64,000 nucleotides of DNA, taken from assembly GCF_000346485.2 (NCBI RefSeq), contig NZ_KQ976354.1, positions 10,560,341 to 10,624,340 of the forward strand, given 5' to 3'. A program made the position numbers and the translations under genes. Positions 41,775 to 51,283 of the stretch are shown in pieces (within the stretch, counting starts at the first letter, position 1; each line of letters starts with the position of its first letter). This stretch comes from Scytonema hofmannii PCC 7110 (GTDB lineage Bacteria > Cyanobacteriota > Cyanobacteriia > Cyanobacteriales > Nostocaceae). The notes under the pieces were generated by a model that saw nothing but the letters and a program-made list of their open reading frames with translations, had not been told where the DNA came from and made no database searches.

Positions 41775-44105
41775 TGTGTTTCGTTCCAAACGATTAAAAA
41801 TATGAGTAATTAATTCATGTTCTACAATTGGTTTCTTTACATAAGAGTCTGCTCCTACTGCATAAACTTGATGCAAAATTTTTTCATCGGAATGCACGGA
41901 AAGAAATAAGATGGGCAACCAACTCCAACGGCTGTCGTTACGTACTGCCTGACATAGTTCAATACCGTTAAAGTACGGCATTTCAATATCTAAAATCAGC
42001 AGATCGGGAGTTGTCGCTTCTAATATTTGCCAAAATTGTTGAGGGCATTGCAGGGTAGTGACTTGAAGTTCCCAAGGTAGTAGCAATGTTTTGATACGAT
42101 GGAGTATTAGGGGATCATCATCTACAATCATGACTTTTGCTTTGTTCACAGAAGATTGATTAACAACTTCTGTGATTTTGGAAAGCACTTCATCGACAGG
42201 TGTATTTTTTTGTAAAAAAGTATATGCTCCCAATCGTGCAACTTCTACTCGATAGTGCAGTTGATTAGATGTGGTAAAAACTATAACGGGAAGTTCAGGT
42301 TTTGCTTCCGTAAGTTGAGCTAAAAAGTTTAAGCCATTTTCATAACTATTACCGAGATTAATATCTAGCAGAACAACATTAGGAGGGCGTGAAGCAACTA
42401 TACTTTTTGCCAAGGTGAGATTTGCTGCCACCTCCACCTGCAAACCATTAGTAACTGCCTCTTGTTTAATGCGTTCGGTGAGCACGGTATCATAGTCAAC
42501 AATGAGTAATCTTGTTGATGGTAATTGACGAATAACAGGACTTACAGGTATATATGGCTGCTGCTGTAAGGTCTCTTTTAGCCATATTGTTAATTTTTCA
42601 AATCTATTTAGTAATAAAGCTGTATGTTGTCTCCAATTTGTCAAAGTTTGTAATAAAAATTCAGCTTCTCGAGCAACTTTGGAACCTGTTGGCAAACCAT
42701 AGTTGCCAAAAGAGCTTGCGAGATGATGAGCTTCTGCTTGTGCTTGTTGAAGTAATTGACTATCTAGTACTCCAATAGATAAATGACTGAGGACTTTCTC
42801 AAACAATTCCAATCGTTCTGCCAAATTGACTTGTAACTCTTTTTGTTTCTCCAATCCGCTAGCTAAGGCTTCTATTCTAACTTCTTGACTTTTTTTTGAG
42901 GATAAATGGTTTGATATTATTGGAGTCTTGAGTTGACTTTTTTGTTGTTTGGCGATCGCAGATTTTTTCTGAGTCGCAAAAACTTTTTTTGCGAGATAAC
43001 TATTCTTATCTTCTTCATCACACGGTTGCTCTTGTAATGTTTTTTTTAAGTCCGTTGTTAATTTTTCCAATCTATTCAATAGTAAGGCTGCATTTTCCTT
43101 CCAAGTTATTAAGGTTTGCAACAGAAATTCGATTTCTCCAGCCACTTTTGAACCCAATGGCAAACCGTAACTTCCCAAGGAGCCAGCCAAACGATGAGCT
43201 TCTGCTTGTGCTTGTTTAAGCAAGTGAATGTCTGGAGTTTCAGTTGATAAATTGTTTAATGCCAATTCAAATAACCCAAACCGTTCTCTGAGAAAACTTT
43301 CTCTAAAATCTTCCCAAGCCTTTGCTACTACAGCCAAGACTTCTACTTCAACGGTAGAGGAAGATGAGGGAGATATAGGCGACAAGGTAGAAGAATTTTC
43401 TTCCTTGCTCCCCTGCTCCTCTACCCCCCCATTTTTTTCCCTTAACCGATACCCTAATCCATAAACTGTTTCAATCAAATCTGCAGTCATTCCTGCTGCT
43501 TTTAGTTTTTGTCGCAAACCCTTAATTTGAGTTGTGACAGCCTCCTCTCCAGGAGACTCTGAGGATGACCAAAGACGATTGAGTAATTCATTTCGACTGA
43601 AGATTTTGCCCGGATTGCGTAAAAAAAGCTCTAATAAACCGTATTCTTTAGGTGTGAGGTGCAAGCGCTTTTTTTCATAAGACACTTCTTTAGTATTCAC
43701 ATCTAACTGTAAATTTTCCCAAGCGAACACTATCGGTAAGATTTCTCTTCCCCGCCGCAGTAACGCTCGGACTCGGGCAATTAATTCTGATAATTCGCAG
43801 GGTTTGACAACATATTCATCTGCGCCTGCTTCTAATCCTCTGACGCGATCGCTTGTGCTGTCTTTGGCGGTTATCATCATAATAGGCAGTTGAAAGCCTT
43901 CTTGGCGAAGTTGGCTGCAAAGGCTGATTCCGTCTAACCCAGGAAGCATCACATCCAGTAAAATTAGGTCGTAGTTAAACGCTCTTATCAACTCCAGCGC
44001 TGTTTGACCGTCTTTTACTGTCTCGGTTTGGTAGTGATAGCTTAAGAGTGCTTTTGATAAGAATAAAGCACTGTGTTCATTATCTTCTACCAAGAGAATC
44101 TTCAT
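41772..44105 (-). CDS. Multi-domain response regulator: REC-OmpR-Hpt-Hpt-REC-REC
   Basis: The protein of about 777 residues begins with a receiver (ILLVEDNEHSALFLS, acceptor in LILLDVMLPGLDG) and an OmpR winged helix (HLTPKEYGLLELFLRNPGKI, VYGLGYRLRE). Two Hpt-like helical units follow, each with the phospho-His context (EAHRLAGSLGSYGL and EAHHLASSFGNYGL). Two more receivers end the protein (acceptors in VVLLDINLG and LLILDIEMPYFNG). The start at 44105 (MKILLVEDN) is chosen because GAGGT precedes it; an upstream ATG at 44120 would add five residues. It heads the signalling unit with the PAS kinase and CheY-like genes, and could integrate several phosphate inputs into one promoter output. Confidence 0.94.
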   Translation of the reverse strand: MKILLVEDNEHSALFLSKALLSYHYQTETVKDGQTALELIRAFNYDLILLDVMLPGLDGISLCSQLRQEGFQLPIMMITAKDSTSDRVRGLEAGADEYVVKPCELSELIARVRALLRRGREILPIVFAWENLQLDVNTKEVSYEKKRLHLTPKEYGLLELFLRNPGKIFSRNELLNRLWSSSESPGEEAVTTQIKGLRQKLKAAGMTADLIETVYGLGYRLREKNGGVEEQGSKEENSSTLSPISPSSSSTVEVEVLAVVAKAWEDFRESFLRERFGLFELALNNLSTETPDIHLLKQAQAEAHRLAGSLGSYGLPLGSKVAGEIEFLLQTLITWKENAALLLNRLEKLTTDLKKTLQEQPCDEEDKNSYLAKKVFATQKKSAIAKQQKSQLKTPIISNHLSSKKSQEVRIEALASGLEKQKELQVNLAERLELFEKVLSHLSIGVLDSQLLQQAQAEAHHLASSFGNYGLPTGSKVAREAEFLLQTLTNWRQHTALLLNRFEKLTIWLKETLQQQPYIPVSPVIRQLPSTRLLIVDYDTVLTERIKQEAVTNGLQVEVAANLTLAKSIVASRPPNVVLLDINLGNSYENGLNFLAQLTEAKPELPVIVFTTSNQLHYRVEVARLGAYTFLQKNTPVDEVLSKITEVVNQSSVNKAKVMIVDDDPLILHRIKTLLLPWELQVTTLQCPQQFWQILEATTPDLLILDIEMPYFNGIELCQAVRNDSRWSWLPILFLSVHSDEKILHQVYAVGADSYVKKPIVEHELITHIFNRLERNT

Positions 44106-44120
44106 GACTACCTCACGCAA

Positions 44121-44618
44121 GTGGAAAAACTATTTAGCTAAAAGAGGAAACATTTCTAGCGAGAGACTTCAGTTGCCGTCAAGATACTCTCGGCAACACG
44201 TATAAATTTTCTCAAAAAAAATGAGGTTCGTTTTGTTGCTACTTGTGAAACTTAACACCCATTTGAATAAGGCAGATAAAAATTTCTTTTTATTATAAGA
44301 AAATGTATACTTAGATTCAGGGTTAACTGTTTTGAAAAAGCCACTTTATCCATATTTTAGACTAAGTTCAATTGTATTATTTTGTATAATCACCCTGAAT
44401 AACTAAAGATAGCAAACTTTTGCTCTAATAACAAACTTGTTAAAATTCGAGTGTTAGCTTGTGACTAGACACTATCATCTAGGATACTATAAATTTTCAG
44501 ATTATTTCTACAGAATTATTCTGAAATTTTGTATGACTACTCATAATACAATATAAAAAATCTTGCCAGAGGATGAAGATCGGGTTAAAAATAACGTTGT
44601 CAACTAGATCGAAATTTT
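44121..44618. other. Divergent promoter region, AT-rich
   Basis: No gene is seen. The spacer separates the minus-strand signalling unit from the plus-strand VOC gene and must hold promoters for both. Confidence 0.5.
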
Positions 44619-45662
44619 ATGTTTTCCCCTAATATATCTCAAGATCGACAAACTGCTATTCGAGGTATCTACGAGGTCTGTATTGGAATTCAAGAACCAA
44701 TTTCTGCCATCCAGTATTGGGAACAATTTGGCTACCGTATTGGTCAGATAGGGGAATTACCTGCGGATAGAGCCTACCAACTTTACGGGGTCAATTCATC
44801 TTTACGCTCAATTCGCCTTTATCACCAAAATGCAGATCATGGGTTGATTCGTCTGATGATTTGGCAAAACCCCACAAATGAAGGATTGAAGATGGGGTCA
44901 ATGAAAGTGAAGGGAAATCGTTGGGCTACGACCCTCACTGCTGATGTACTAAATATTTTAAACCATATAGAGGATGCAAAAGCAGCAGGTTGGGCTATCT
45001 GGTACACTTACCCTCGTTGGGAAGTTATTTACAACAAAGAGAGAAAAAGCCGTCCTTTTATTGAACCTGCTGTCGGGGTACGAGAAATGCTTCTGTTGCA
45101 ACCCCTGACGCGACAGGTTTTATTTGAGAGGTTTGGTTACACCGTACCAAACTATGGAGTCATTAACGAAAGTTCTGCTTTGAAAACCAGCCAATTTACT
45201 CATATGGGTATGGTGATTCAGGACGACTCTAAAGAAACTTTAAAATTTTATGACGAGGTTTTGGGTCTGCTGCGAGTACGGGATGATGTGGAGACTAGTT
45301 ATGAATCTTCCTTAGCAGGGCGGGAGATTTTTAACCTCCAACCAAAGGAAAAGTTTTATGTAACAGCTTTTGACGATCCCCGTTCTTCAAAAACAGACTT
45401 GTCTGCAGCTCGTTCTGGTAGACTTTACATCATTCGCTTTCCCGATTCTGTCAAATTAGATTCCCGCTTTGAATTCGCACAACCAGGGTGTTTGGGAACG
45501 TGTTTGTACACTTACCAAGTCAAAGGACTGAATGTGTACTGCGATCGCATCAAAGCCAGTCCAGTACAAAAATATACAACGGTAGTGACCAATGAGTTTG
45601 GGGAAATGAGTTTTTCCTTCGTTTCGCCAGATGGTTACTTTTGGACGTTGTTAGAATCCTAA
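44619..45662 (+). CDS. VOC (glyoxalase/dioxygenase fold) family protein
   Basis: The 347-residue protein has two vicinal-oxygen-chelate units: an N-terminal one (about 15-150, YEVCIGIQEPISAIQYWEQF) and a C-terminal one (about 190-345, FTHMGMVIQDDSKETLKFYD, ending DGYFWTLLES). The His and Glu positions expected for metal ligands are only partly evident (THMGMV). VOC proteins include glyoxalases, dioxygenases and resistance proteins; which applies is unknown. It starts a pair with the YdcF gene 57 bases downstream. Confidence 0.8.
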   Translation: MFSPNISQDRQTAIRGIYEVCIGIQEPISAIQYWEQFGYRIGQIGELPADRAYQLYGVNSSLRSIRLYHQNADHGLIRLMIWQNPTNEGLKMGSMKVKGNRWATTLTADVLNILNHIEDAKAAGWAIWYTYPRWEVIYNKERKSRPFIEPAVGVREMLLLQPLTRQVLFERFGYTVPNYGVINESSALKTSQFTHMGMVIQDDSKETLKFYDEVLGLLRVRDDVETSYESSLAGREIFNLQPKEKFYVTAFDDPRSSKTDLSAARSGRLYIIRFPDSVKLDSRFEFAQPGCLGTCLYTYQVKGLNVYCDRIKASPVQKYTTVVTNEFGEMSFSFVSPDGYFWTLLES

Positions 45663-45719
45663 AAGAATTGTTACAAAGGTTAAACAAGTTTATTAATTTG
45701 AAATCGGGGAATTTTCACA

Positions 45720-46325
45720 ATGCCCAGTTATCAGACGAGAAAATACTGGTTAGCCTTGGTGTTGCTTGGCATTGCATCTGCAACTTTACTTGTGTTTGTA
45801 ACAACAGCATTTAGTATTTACTTTTACGGCAATCCCAACAATGTTGTCAAGGCTGATGCAGCGATAGTCCTGGGAGCAGCCGTTTGGGGAGAACAACCAT
45901 CTCCAGTGTTTCGCGAAAGAATCAGTCATGCCATCAATCTTTATAAAAGAGGAACAGTTCGTACCATAATTTTTACTGGCGGTGTTGGTGCGGAAAAAGC
46001 AGTAGCCGAAGCGATCGTTGGCAAACGCTATGCTATGGAAAGGGGAGTTAAAGAAGCCGACATTCTGATTGAGACTGAATCTCACACAACTCACCAAAAC
46101 TTAAAAAATGCCCAAGAAGTCGCTGCTAAGAAGAAATTGAGAAAATTTCTGATTGTCAGTGACCCCTTGCATCTCAAACGAGCAGTGTTAATGGCGCAAG
46201 ACATGGGAATAGACGCGTATCCATCCCCCACACCCACTACCCGCTATCGCAGTTTCAAAAGCCAATTTGAGTTTTTGATGAGAGAAACTTACTTTTACTT
46301 TGTGTACCTTGTGTTAAAATTTTGA
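45720..46325 (+). CDS. YdcF family (DUF218) membrane-anchored protein
   Basis: The 201-residue protein has an N-terminal membrane helix (about 9-30) and a DUF218 domain: ADAAIVLGAAVWGEQPSPVF, IIFTGGVGAEKAVAEAI, IETESHTTHQNLKNAQEV and FLIVSDPLHLKRAVLMAQDM. Members (YdcF, SanA, ElyC) are linked to envelope or cofactor metabolism. The active side is probably periplasmic. It follows the VOC gene on the same strand. Confidence 0.92.
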   Translation: MPSYQTRKYWLALVLLGIASATLLVFVTTAFSIYFYGNPNNVVKADAAIVLGAAVWGEQPSPVFRERISHAINLYKRGTVRTIIFTGGVGAEKAVAEAIVGKRYAMERGVKEADILIETESHTTHQNLKNAQEVAAKKKLRKFLIVSDPLHLKRAVLMAQDMGIDAYPSPTPTTRYRSFKSQFEFLMRETYFYFVYLVLKF

Positions 46326-46370
46326 CCACTCACTGGTTACTGATAAAAACGAAATGTTGGGTTTCGTTCC

Positions 46371-47189
46371 TCAACCCAACCTACTGGTCACTGGCAACGG
46401 AAACCTTTCTCCAGCCAGGTAAGCATCAAAGTGCTTTTGAAAGTAAAGCCAGGAAGTCATATCGTCCCCCTCCATAAAAGCTTTGGGCGCATCCCTATAC
46501 AAAGGAAGGCGTTCATCAATCTCATTTTGAAGCAATTGTGGCAATCCTCTAAAGCCATCAACTTTGCTGCCATAAGCACTATAAATAAGATGACCGGGGC
46601 TAGCACCCATTTTCATCCAAGGAAGCCACTGGCCGATCCTATCCCAACTCAGCCTCAGTTCAGTGACAGAGACAACTTCGGGGTTTAATAGATCTGCAGT
46701 TGGCACTGTTAATTTAAACAACTCTGCAGCTTGATAAGTCGTATAGGGGCTATAGGCTGCAAACTTAGGATCTCCTCCGAGTGGATTGGGGTAGACAGGA
46801 AAGATATCAAACACAAAAGTTGTACTATCTCCCTCTACGGGTGCGGAAAACTTTCCTTTGAAATGACCTTGTACTGGATTATTTGCAACGTGCATTACCG
46901 AAACAGTTTCGTTCGTCCAAGGATTATCCCATTTGTGCAAAATTTCATCTGTTTCGGGGTTAAGGTAATAAGTCAATTCGCGAGAGGTAAAATCCCAGAT
47001 ACCTTCTTCTGTGGGTATACACCTACTGACACTCATGCCCATTATTTTAAATAAAAGTTTTTTCTTCTCTCCTGGGATAAAAGCGTAAATGTTCCCCTTC
47101 CAAGCAAGAAAGGTAGATTCGCTGGGATTCAGAGAGGAACGAGTTTTTACCCAGTGCTGGGCATCAAATTCTTTGATTTCAGCAACCAT
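46371..47189 (-). CDS. DUF1838 family protein
   Basis: The 272-residue protein matches the DUF1838 family: LAWKGNIYAFIPGEKKKLLF, the tract SRELTYYLNPETDEILHKWD, TNETVSVMHVANNPVQGHF and the C-terminal GASPGHLIYSAYGSKVDGF. The family's biochemical role is unknown. No signal peptide is present. It is convergent with the YdcF gene and separated from the NagX-like gene by a palindrome. Confidence 0.85.
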   Translation of the reverse strand: MVAEIKEFDAQHWVKTRSSLNPSESTFLAWKGNIYAFIPGEKKKLLFKIMGMSVSRCIPTEEGIWDFTSRELTYYLNPETDEILHKWDNPWTNETVSVMHVANNPVQGHFKGKFSAPVEGDSTTFVFDIFPVYPNPLGGDPKFAAYSPYTTYQAAELFKLTVPTADLLNPEVVSVTELRLSWDRIGQWLPWMKMGASPGHLIYSAYGSKVDGFRGLPQLLQNEIDERLPLYRDAPKAFMEGDDMTSWLYFQKHFDAYLAGERFPLPVTSRLG

Positions 47190-47226
47190 TGATTAACCTT
47201 TATTTTTGTAATAATTATATCTGCTC

Positions 47227-47260
47227 AGATCCCCGACTTCGCATGAGTTGTCGGGGACCT
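47227..47260. repeat. Hyphenated imperfect palindrome, AGATCCCCGACTTC type
   Basis: AGATCCCCGAC and GTCGGGGACCT arms flank TTCGCATGAGTT. It is a diverged member of the family at 6110 and 10008. Confidence 0.85.
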
Positions 47261-47280
47261 AAACCGCTAGCTTTATAATT

Positions 47281-48414
47281 CTAAACCTTAACAAACCAGC
47301 GTTGTCGATACATTCCGTAAGCAACTGCCAACCATAGCAGAACAGTGACAATGGCGAACAATAAAGAACCGTTGACTGTACCTGTCCAGGAGGCAAAAAG
47401 ATTTTGATAAATCCACTCGTAAGTGCTTAGCGCCTTCTCTCCAGAACCAATTTTGGTTCTTACTAAGATTTTAATTAACAATATTGAAGCCACAAAGATT
47501 GCTATGGCATTTAATCCCATCACTTCAAAAGGTTTACTCCAACGCCGTATCCGTCGCACTTCAATCAATTCGTAACAAGCTGCAAGTAATAATAATGCCC
47601 AACCACTTGTAAAAATTACATAGGAACTAGTCCACAGCTTTTTATTCATAGGAAATGCTAAATCCCAGATTCCACCTATAACTAGGCAACTTAGTCCAAA
47701 CAAAACTAAATCCATACTGGTTTCAGAATGAGTGTATTTTTTATTCCGTATCCACTGTCCGGTAAAGTAACCGATAAGAACACTCACAACGGCGGGTATC
47801 GTGCTGAAAAGCCCTTCTGGATCTCCCAAGTTATTAAACCCATCTCCCTTATATAAATGTGCTGCGGGAATAATCAAACGATCTACGTAAGCACCGAAAT
47901 TCCCGAATCGTGTCAGCACTCCAGCACCATAACCGGGAACTGGTACGTACATCATTGTTAACCAGTAGCCAAGGAGTAAAACTCCTGCTAGTATCCACTG
48001 TCCCTTACGAGGTAAATTGAGAACTGCAAGCGAAGCAAGTAGGTACGACAAACTGATACGTTGCAGCACTCCCATGATACGGATGGTACTTAAATCAAAT
48101 GTCCAAAGCCCTTTATTCCAAAAGCCGTTAAGTAGCAATCCCAAAGCAAATAGAATAGCAGTACGACGTAGAATACGCCAGTAAACAGATGCATCTGGTT
48201 TATTTTTCTCGGTGTATTTTGACAATGAAAAAGCCATTGCCACACCGACAATAAACAAAAAGAAAGGAAAAACCAAATCAGTTGGAGTACAACCATGCCA
48301 TGGTGCATGGAGTAATGGTGCGTAAACATTAGGTTCGGCAAGACTCGCCATGTTGACAAGAATCATACCAGCGATAGTGATGCCCCGAAAAACATCAAGA
48401 GAAGTCAGACGCAT
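47281..48414 (-). CDS. NagX/HGSNAT-like membrane acyltransferase (DUF5009/DUF1624 type)
   Basis: The 377-residue protein has about ten membrane helices and the start SLDVFRGITIAGMILVNMAS seen in heparan-alpha-glucosaminide N-acetyltransferase relatives. The segment PWHGCTPTDLVFPFFLFIVG holds the conserved His and Asp of the family. Such proteins transfer acetyl groups to sugars across a membrane. The cyanobacterial substrate is unknown, possibly an envelope glycan. It is divergent from the peroxiredoxin gene. Confidence 0.9.
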   Translation of the reverse strand: MRLTSLDVFRGITIAGMILVNMASLAEPNVYAPLLHAPWHGCTPTDLVFPFFLFIVGVAMAFSLSKYTEKNKPDASVYWRILRRTAILFALGLLLNGFWNKGLWTFDLSTIRIMGVLQRISLSYLLASLAVLNLPRKGQWILAGVLLLGYWLTMMYVPVPGYGAGVLTRFGNFGAYVDRLIIPAAHLYKGDGFNNLGDPEGLFSTIPAVVSVLIGYFTGQWIRNKKYTHSETSMDLVLFGLSCLVIGGIWDLAFPMNKKLWTSSYVIFTSGWALLLLAACYELIEVRRIRRWSKPFEVMGLNAIAIFVASILLIKILVRTKIGSGEKALSTYEWIYQNLFASWTGTVNGSLLFAIVTVLLWLAVAYGMYRQRWFVKV

Positions 48415-48551
48415 AAGACAGAATATTGCAAAAGATATTCTAAAGTACTCCGCCTGATACTACCGATCGAGACTAAGCAAACCAATAACCAAGTAAAATT
48501 TTGTTAAGTCAATACCATCGAACGAATTCCACCTTTAAATCTAAACTACCT

Positions 48552-49010
48552 ATGTCAATTAAAGTAGGCGACACTGCCCCCGACTTTACGTTACCTTCTC
48601 AAAATGGTACGCCCATCAGCCTTAAAGATTTTCGTGGCAAAAGATTTGTCATCTTGTATTTTTATCCTAAAGATGACACACCAGGATGTACAGCCGAATC
48701 CTGTGCTTTCCGCGACCAGTATGAAGTTTTTCAAAATGCTGGTGCAGAGGTTATTGGGGTGAGTGGTGACTCACCCGAATCGCATCAAAAATTTGCCACA
48801 AAATATCAGCTACCCTTTACCCTCTTAAGCGATAAAGGAGACCAAATCCGTAAGTCTTACGGTGCAACCGCAGCTTTTGGTTTGTTTCCAGGTCGCGTGA
48901 CTTATGTCATTGACAAAGAAGGGATAGTACAATATGTTTTCGACTCCATGTTTAATTTCAAAGGACATGTCGAAGAAGCACTAAAAATACTGCAAAAGAT
49001 TGGGGTTTAG
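48552..49010 (+). CDS. bcp: Thioredoxin-dependent peroxiredoxin, PrxQ/Bcp type
   Basis: The protein of 152 residues reduces hydroperoxides. It starts MSIKVGDTAPDFTLPSQNG, and carries the peroxidatic Cys in DDTPGCTAESCAFRDQY with the resolving Cys five residues later, the atypical two-cysteine arrangement of PrxQ. The ATG at 48552 is chosen because the upstream in-frame ATG at 48501 would add 17 unconserved residues. It ends before a GC-rich palindrome and convergent hpf. Confidence 0.95.
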   Translation: MSIKVGDTAPDFTLPSQNGTPISLKDFRGKRFVILYFYPKDDTPGCTAESCAFRDQYEVFQNAGAEVIGVSGDSPESHQKFATKYQLPFTLLSDKGDQIRKSYGATAAFGLFPGRVTYVIDKEGIVQYVFDSMFNFKGHVEEALKILQKIGV

Positions 49011-49040
49011 TTAGTGGTTAGTGGAAACAACTAACTACTG

Positions 49041-49066
49041 TAGGGGCGCAATGCCTTGCGCCCCTA
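49041..49066. terminator. GC-rich palindrome between convergent genes, possible terminator
   Basis: TAGGGGCGCAA and TTGCGCCCCTA form an 11-base perfect stem around TGCC. It lies between the peroxiredoxin and hpf genes, so it could stop transcription both ways, but it is also a dispersed repeat (see 18430-18465) and lacks a T run. Confidence 0.5.
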
Positions 49067-49070
49067 CTTA

Positions 49071-49727
49071 CTATTTCTGATAATATTTCTCAGGAACGGC
49101 AACGTGGGCTGTTTTGCCGTTCTTGCCGTTTGTGTGACCGTTATGAGTGTGACCGTTATTATTGCGTGGTTGGATCACACCGTATCCACCATGATTGCGT
49201 TCGTAAACAACGTTTATTTCTCCAGTGTCTGCATTACGGAACATATAAAAATCGTGACCGACTGATTGCAGTTGATCTAAAGCTTCTGCAACAGTCATTG
49301 GGGGCATAGAAAAATATTTGCATCGCACTACTTCTTCTGGTAGTTCGGGAGTGCGATCGCCTATTAAATCTTTTACAACAGTTTCTTGAACAACTCCATC
49401 AATAGTCGTTTGAGCATGAGTTTTCTGTTCGTGACGCCGTTCTTTATATTTACGCAGTTGACGAGCTATTTTATCAGCTACTAAATCTATGCTAGCGTAT
49501 AAGTTCTCGCTGTTTTCCTCTGCACGGATGACATTGCCATTTGCGTAAATGGTAACTTCAGCCGACTGCTTTGGACTAATTCTGGGGTTGCGAGCCACGC
49601 TTAAATGCACATCCACTTCGTTTGTGATGTTTTGAAAATGATTTACCGCCTTTTCAATTTTTTGATGCACGTAATCCCTAATCGCTTCGGTAATTTCAAT
49701 ATTTTTGCCGTGGATGACAAGCTTCAT
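49071..49727 (-). CDS. hpf: Long-form ribosome hibernation promoting factor (LrtA)
   Basis: The protein of about 218 residues dimerises ribosomes under stress or darkness. The N-terminal domain starts [20 protein letters not shown] and includes [20 protein letters not shown]-like strands and [14 protein letters not shown]. The C-terminal dimerisation domain is [20 protein letters not shown] through [19 protein letters not shown]. The last 35 residues are a Gly/Asn/His-rich tail. The ATG at 49727 was chosen; GGGAG lies eight bases upstream, and an upstream frame from 49814 would add unconserved sequence. In cyanobacteria this is lrtA, a light-repressed transcript with a long leader. Confidence 0.95.
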   Translation of the reverse strand: MKLVIHGKNIEITEAIRDYVHQKIEKAVNHFQNITNEVDVHLSVARNPRISPKQSAEVTIYANGNVIRAEENSENLYASIDLVADKIARQLRKYKERRHEQKTHAQTTIDGVVQETVVKDLIGDRTPELPEEVVRCKYFSMPPMTVAEALDQLQSVGHDFYMFRNADTGEINVVYERNHGGYGVIQPRNNNGHTHNGHTNGKNGKTAHVAVPEKYYQK

Positions 49728-50276
49728 GTAAACTCTCCCGCTCAATGCTGTATATAAATATTGGCTTGGATGAAAAGGAATTGCGGTAAGGTCTAACAAC
49801 TGCCGCCAGAACAATATAGTACTGGGATGACACCTACCCCGATGCCAACTGAAGCTGAAATTTCAGAAATTCCTTAGCTCAAAGTTACCTACAAAACTTG
49901 CCAATATTTCCAACTGTATTGAAAGGCAATTGGAATTGGTGCAGACATCGTAGATTGAGCTTCTTCAGTGGCTTGTTGCCTTTTAAGAAAAAAACGAGTT
50001 TTTACAGATTTTTTCTATTGTATGCTGTCCATCGCTTAGGCGTCATCATCGGTGTTCATTCTTAACTATATGTTTTGGCGTGACGGTTATTGCAGAGAAT
50101 TCCTCCCAACACCATTGAGGTTAATATATCAAAACTAGCATCTTGTATTCTGGAAAACCACTTCCCGTGACTTTCCTTTAAAATCCTTTGCATAGCTTGA
50201 CAATTTTTGTTACTTAGTTGGTAACATGAAATACATTTTATTCTCACACTACTTGATTTTTTAGGTTATCTGTAGT
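49728..50276. other. Divergent region with the long leader of hpf
   Basis: About 550 bases lie between hpf and lipB with no supported gene. A long 5' leader is known to govern light-dependent stability of lrtA mRNA in other cyanobacteria, and the space here would allow one. A T-rich stretch and small inverted repeats are visible but no defined riboswitch. Confidence 0.45.
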
Positions 50277-50939
50277 ATGTTTCTGCGCCAACGTCGATGT
50301 TTGTTATATAACCAAGAAGTAATGTGTTACGTAGAAACACTGAGATTGCAGCGTCAACTTCAAATGGAACGCATTAACGACGTTCGTCTAGATGACGTGC
50401 TGATATTGCTAGAACACCCACCAGTCTATACTTTAGGACAAGGAGCGAACCCAGAATTTCTCAAGTTTGACCCAAGCAAAAGCCAGTATGAAATCCATCG
50501 GGTTGAAAGAGGTGGTGAAGTGACTTATCACTGTCCCGGACAACTGGTTGGGTATCCAATTTTAAATTTGCATTATTATTGTAAAGACCTCCACTGGTAC
50601 CTGCGGCAACTAGAAGAAGTGCTAATACTCACATTAAAATCCTACGGGTTAGCAGGGGAACGCAATCCTGGATTCACAGGAGTGTGGCTCGAAGGACGTA
50701 AAGTCGCAGCGATTGGCATTAAAGTCAGCCGTTGGATTACTATGCACGGTTTCTCATTAAATGTTTGTCCCGATTTAAGAGGATTTCAACATATTGTCCC
50801 CTGTGGCATTGTTGATAAACCTGTGGGTAGTTTAGCCCAATGGCTTCCCAGTATAACTTGTTCTGAGGTACGCTCTCAAGTGGCAAAGAATTTCGCAGAT
50901 GTCTTTAATGTTGATATGATAAATGTGGAATCGCTATGA
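50277..50939 (+). CDS. lipB: Octanoyl-[acyl carrier protein]:protein octanoyltransferase LipB
   Basis: The 220-residue enzyme transfers octanoyl groups to lipoyl domains, the first step in lipoate attachment. Landmarks in order are [40 protein letters not shown], the lysine segment [20 protein letters not shown], and the catalytic Cys in [15 protein letters not shown]. Length fits. It stands alone upstream of a MITE. Confidence 0.96.
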   Translation: MFLRQRRCLLYNQEVMCYVETLRLQRQLQMERINDVRLDDVLILLEHPPVYTLGQGANPEFLKFDPSKSQYEIHRVERGGEVTYHCPGQLVGYPILNLHYYCKDLHWYLRQLEEVLILTLKSYGLAGERNPGFTGVWLEGRKVAAIGIKVSRWITMHGFSLNVCPDLRGFQHIVPCGIVDKPVGSLAQWLPSITCSEVRSQVAKNFADVFNVDMINVESL

Positions 50940-50999
50940 AAGCGATAAATCTGTCGCGCCCGCCAGAGACGAACTCAGCTAACATTCTGAAAGAAATTG

Positions 51000-51159
51000 G
51001 GCGTTGCTGAATCAAGGTATGAATCCTAGTTAAACCCTTAAGATTTGCCCTCACCCTAGCCCTCTCCCAAAGGGAGAGGGGACAAGAATTCTAGCTCCCA
51101 AATCCCTTTGGGAGAAGGGTTGGGGATGAGGGTAATTCATACTGTTATTCAGCAACGCC
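51000..51159. mobile_element. MITE-like element with 25-bp inverted ends and a 7-bp target duplication
   Basis: The ends GGCGTTGCTGAAT ... GTATGAAT and ATTCATAC ... ATTCAGCAACGCC are 25-base imperfect inverted repeats. AGAAATT occurs at 50992-50998 and again at 51160-51166, a likely target-site duplication. The interior (about 51048-51134) is itself a C-rich/G-rich inverted repeat with CTCTCCCAAAGGGAGAGG. No transposase is encoded, so a full element elsewhere must supply it. Confidence 0.8.
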
Positions 51160-51283
51160 AGAAATTCAATGAGGGAAACTCATCCATTAATGTAGTATTA
51201 AGCTACAATGTAACTCTGCCTTTCTAAATCATAATGAATATGATTTCTGAGGACTAATTATCGGGGTAATTTCCGTAGTTCCT

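Noticed and set aside
41772-44120. Several plus-strand frames (for example 42554-42778 and 42989-43219)
   Set aside because: They are mirror reads of the leucine-rich Hpt segments of the minus-strand regulator.
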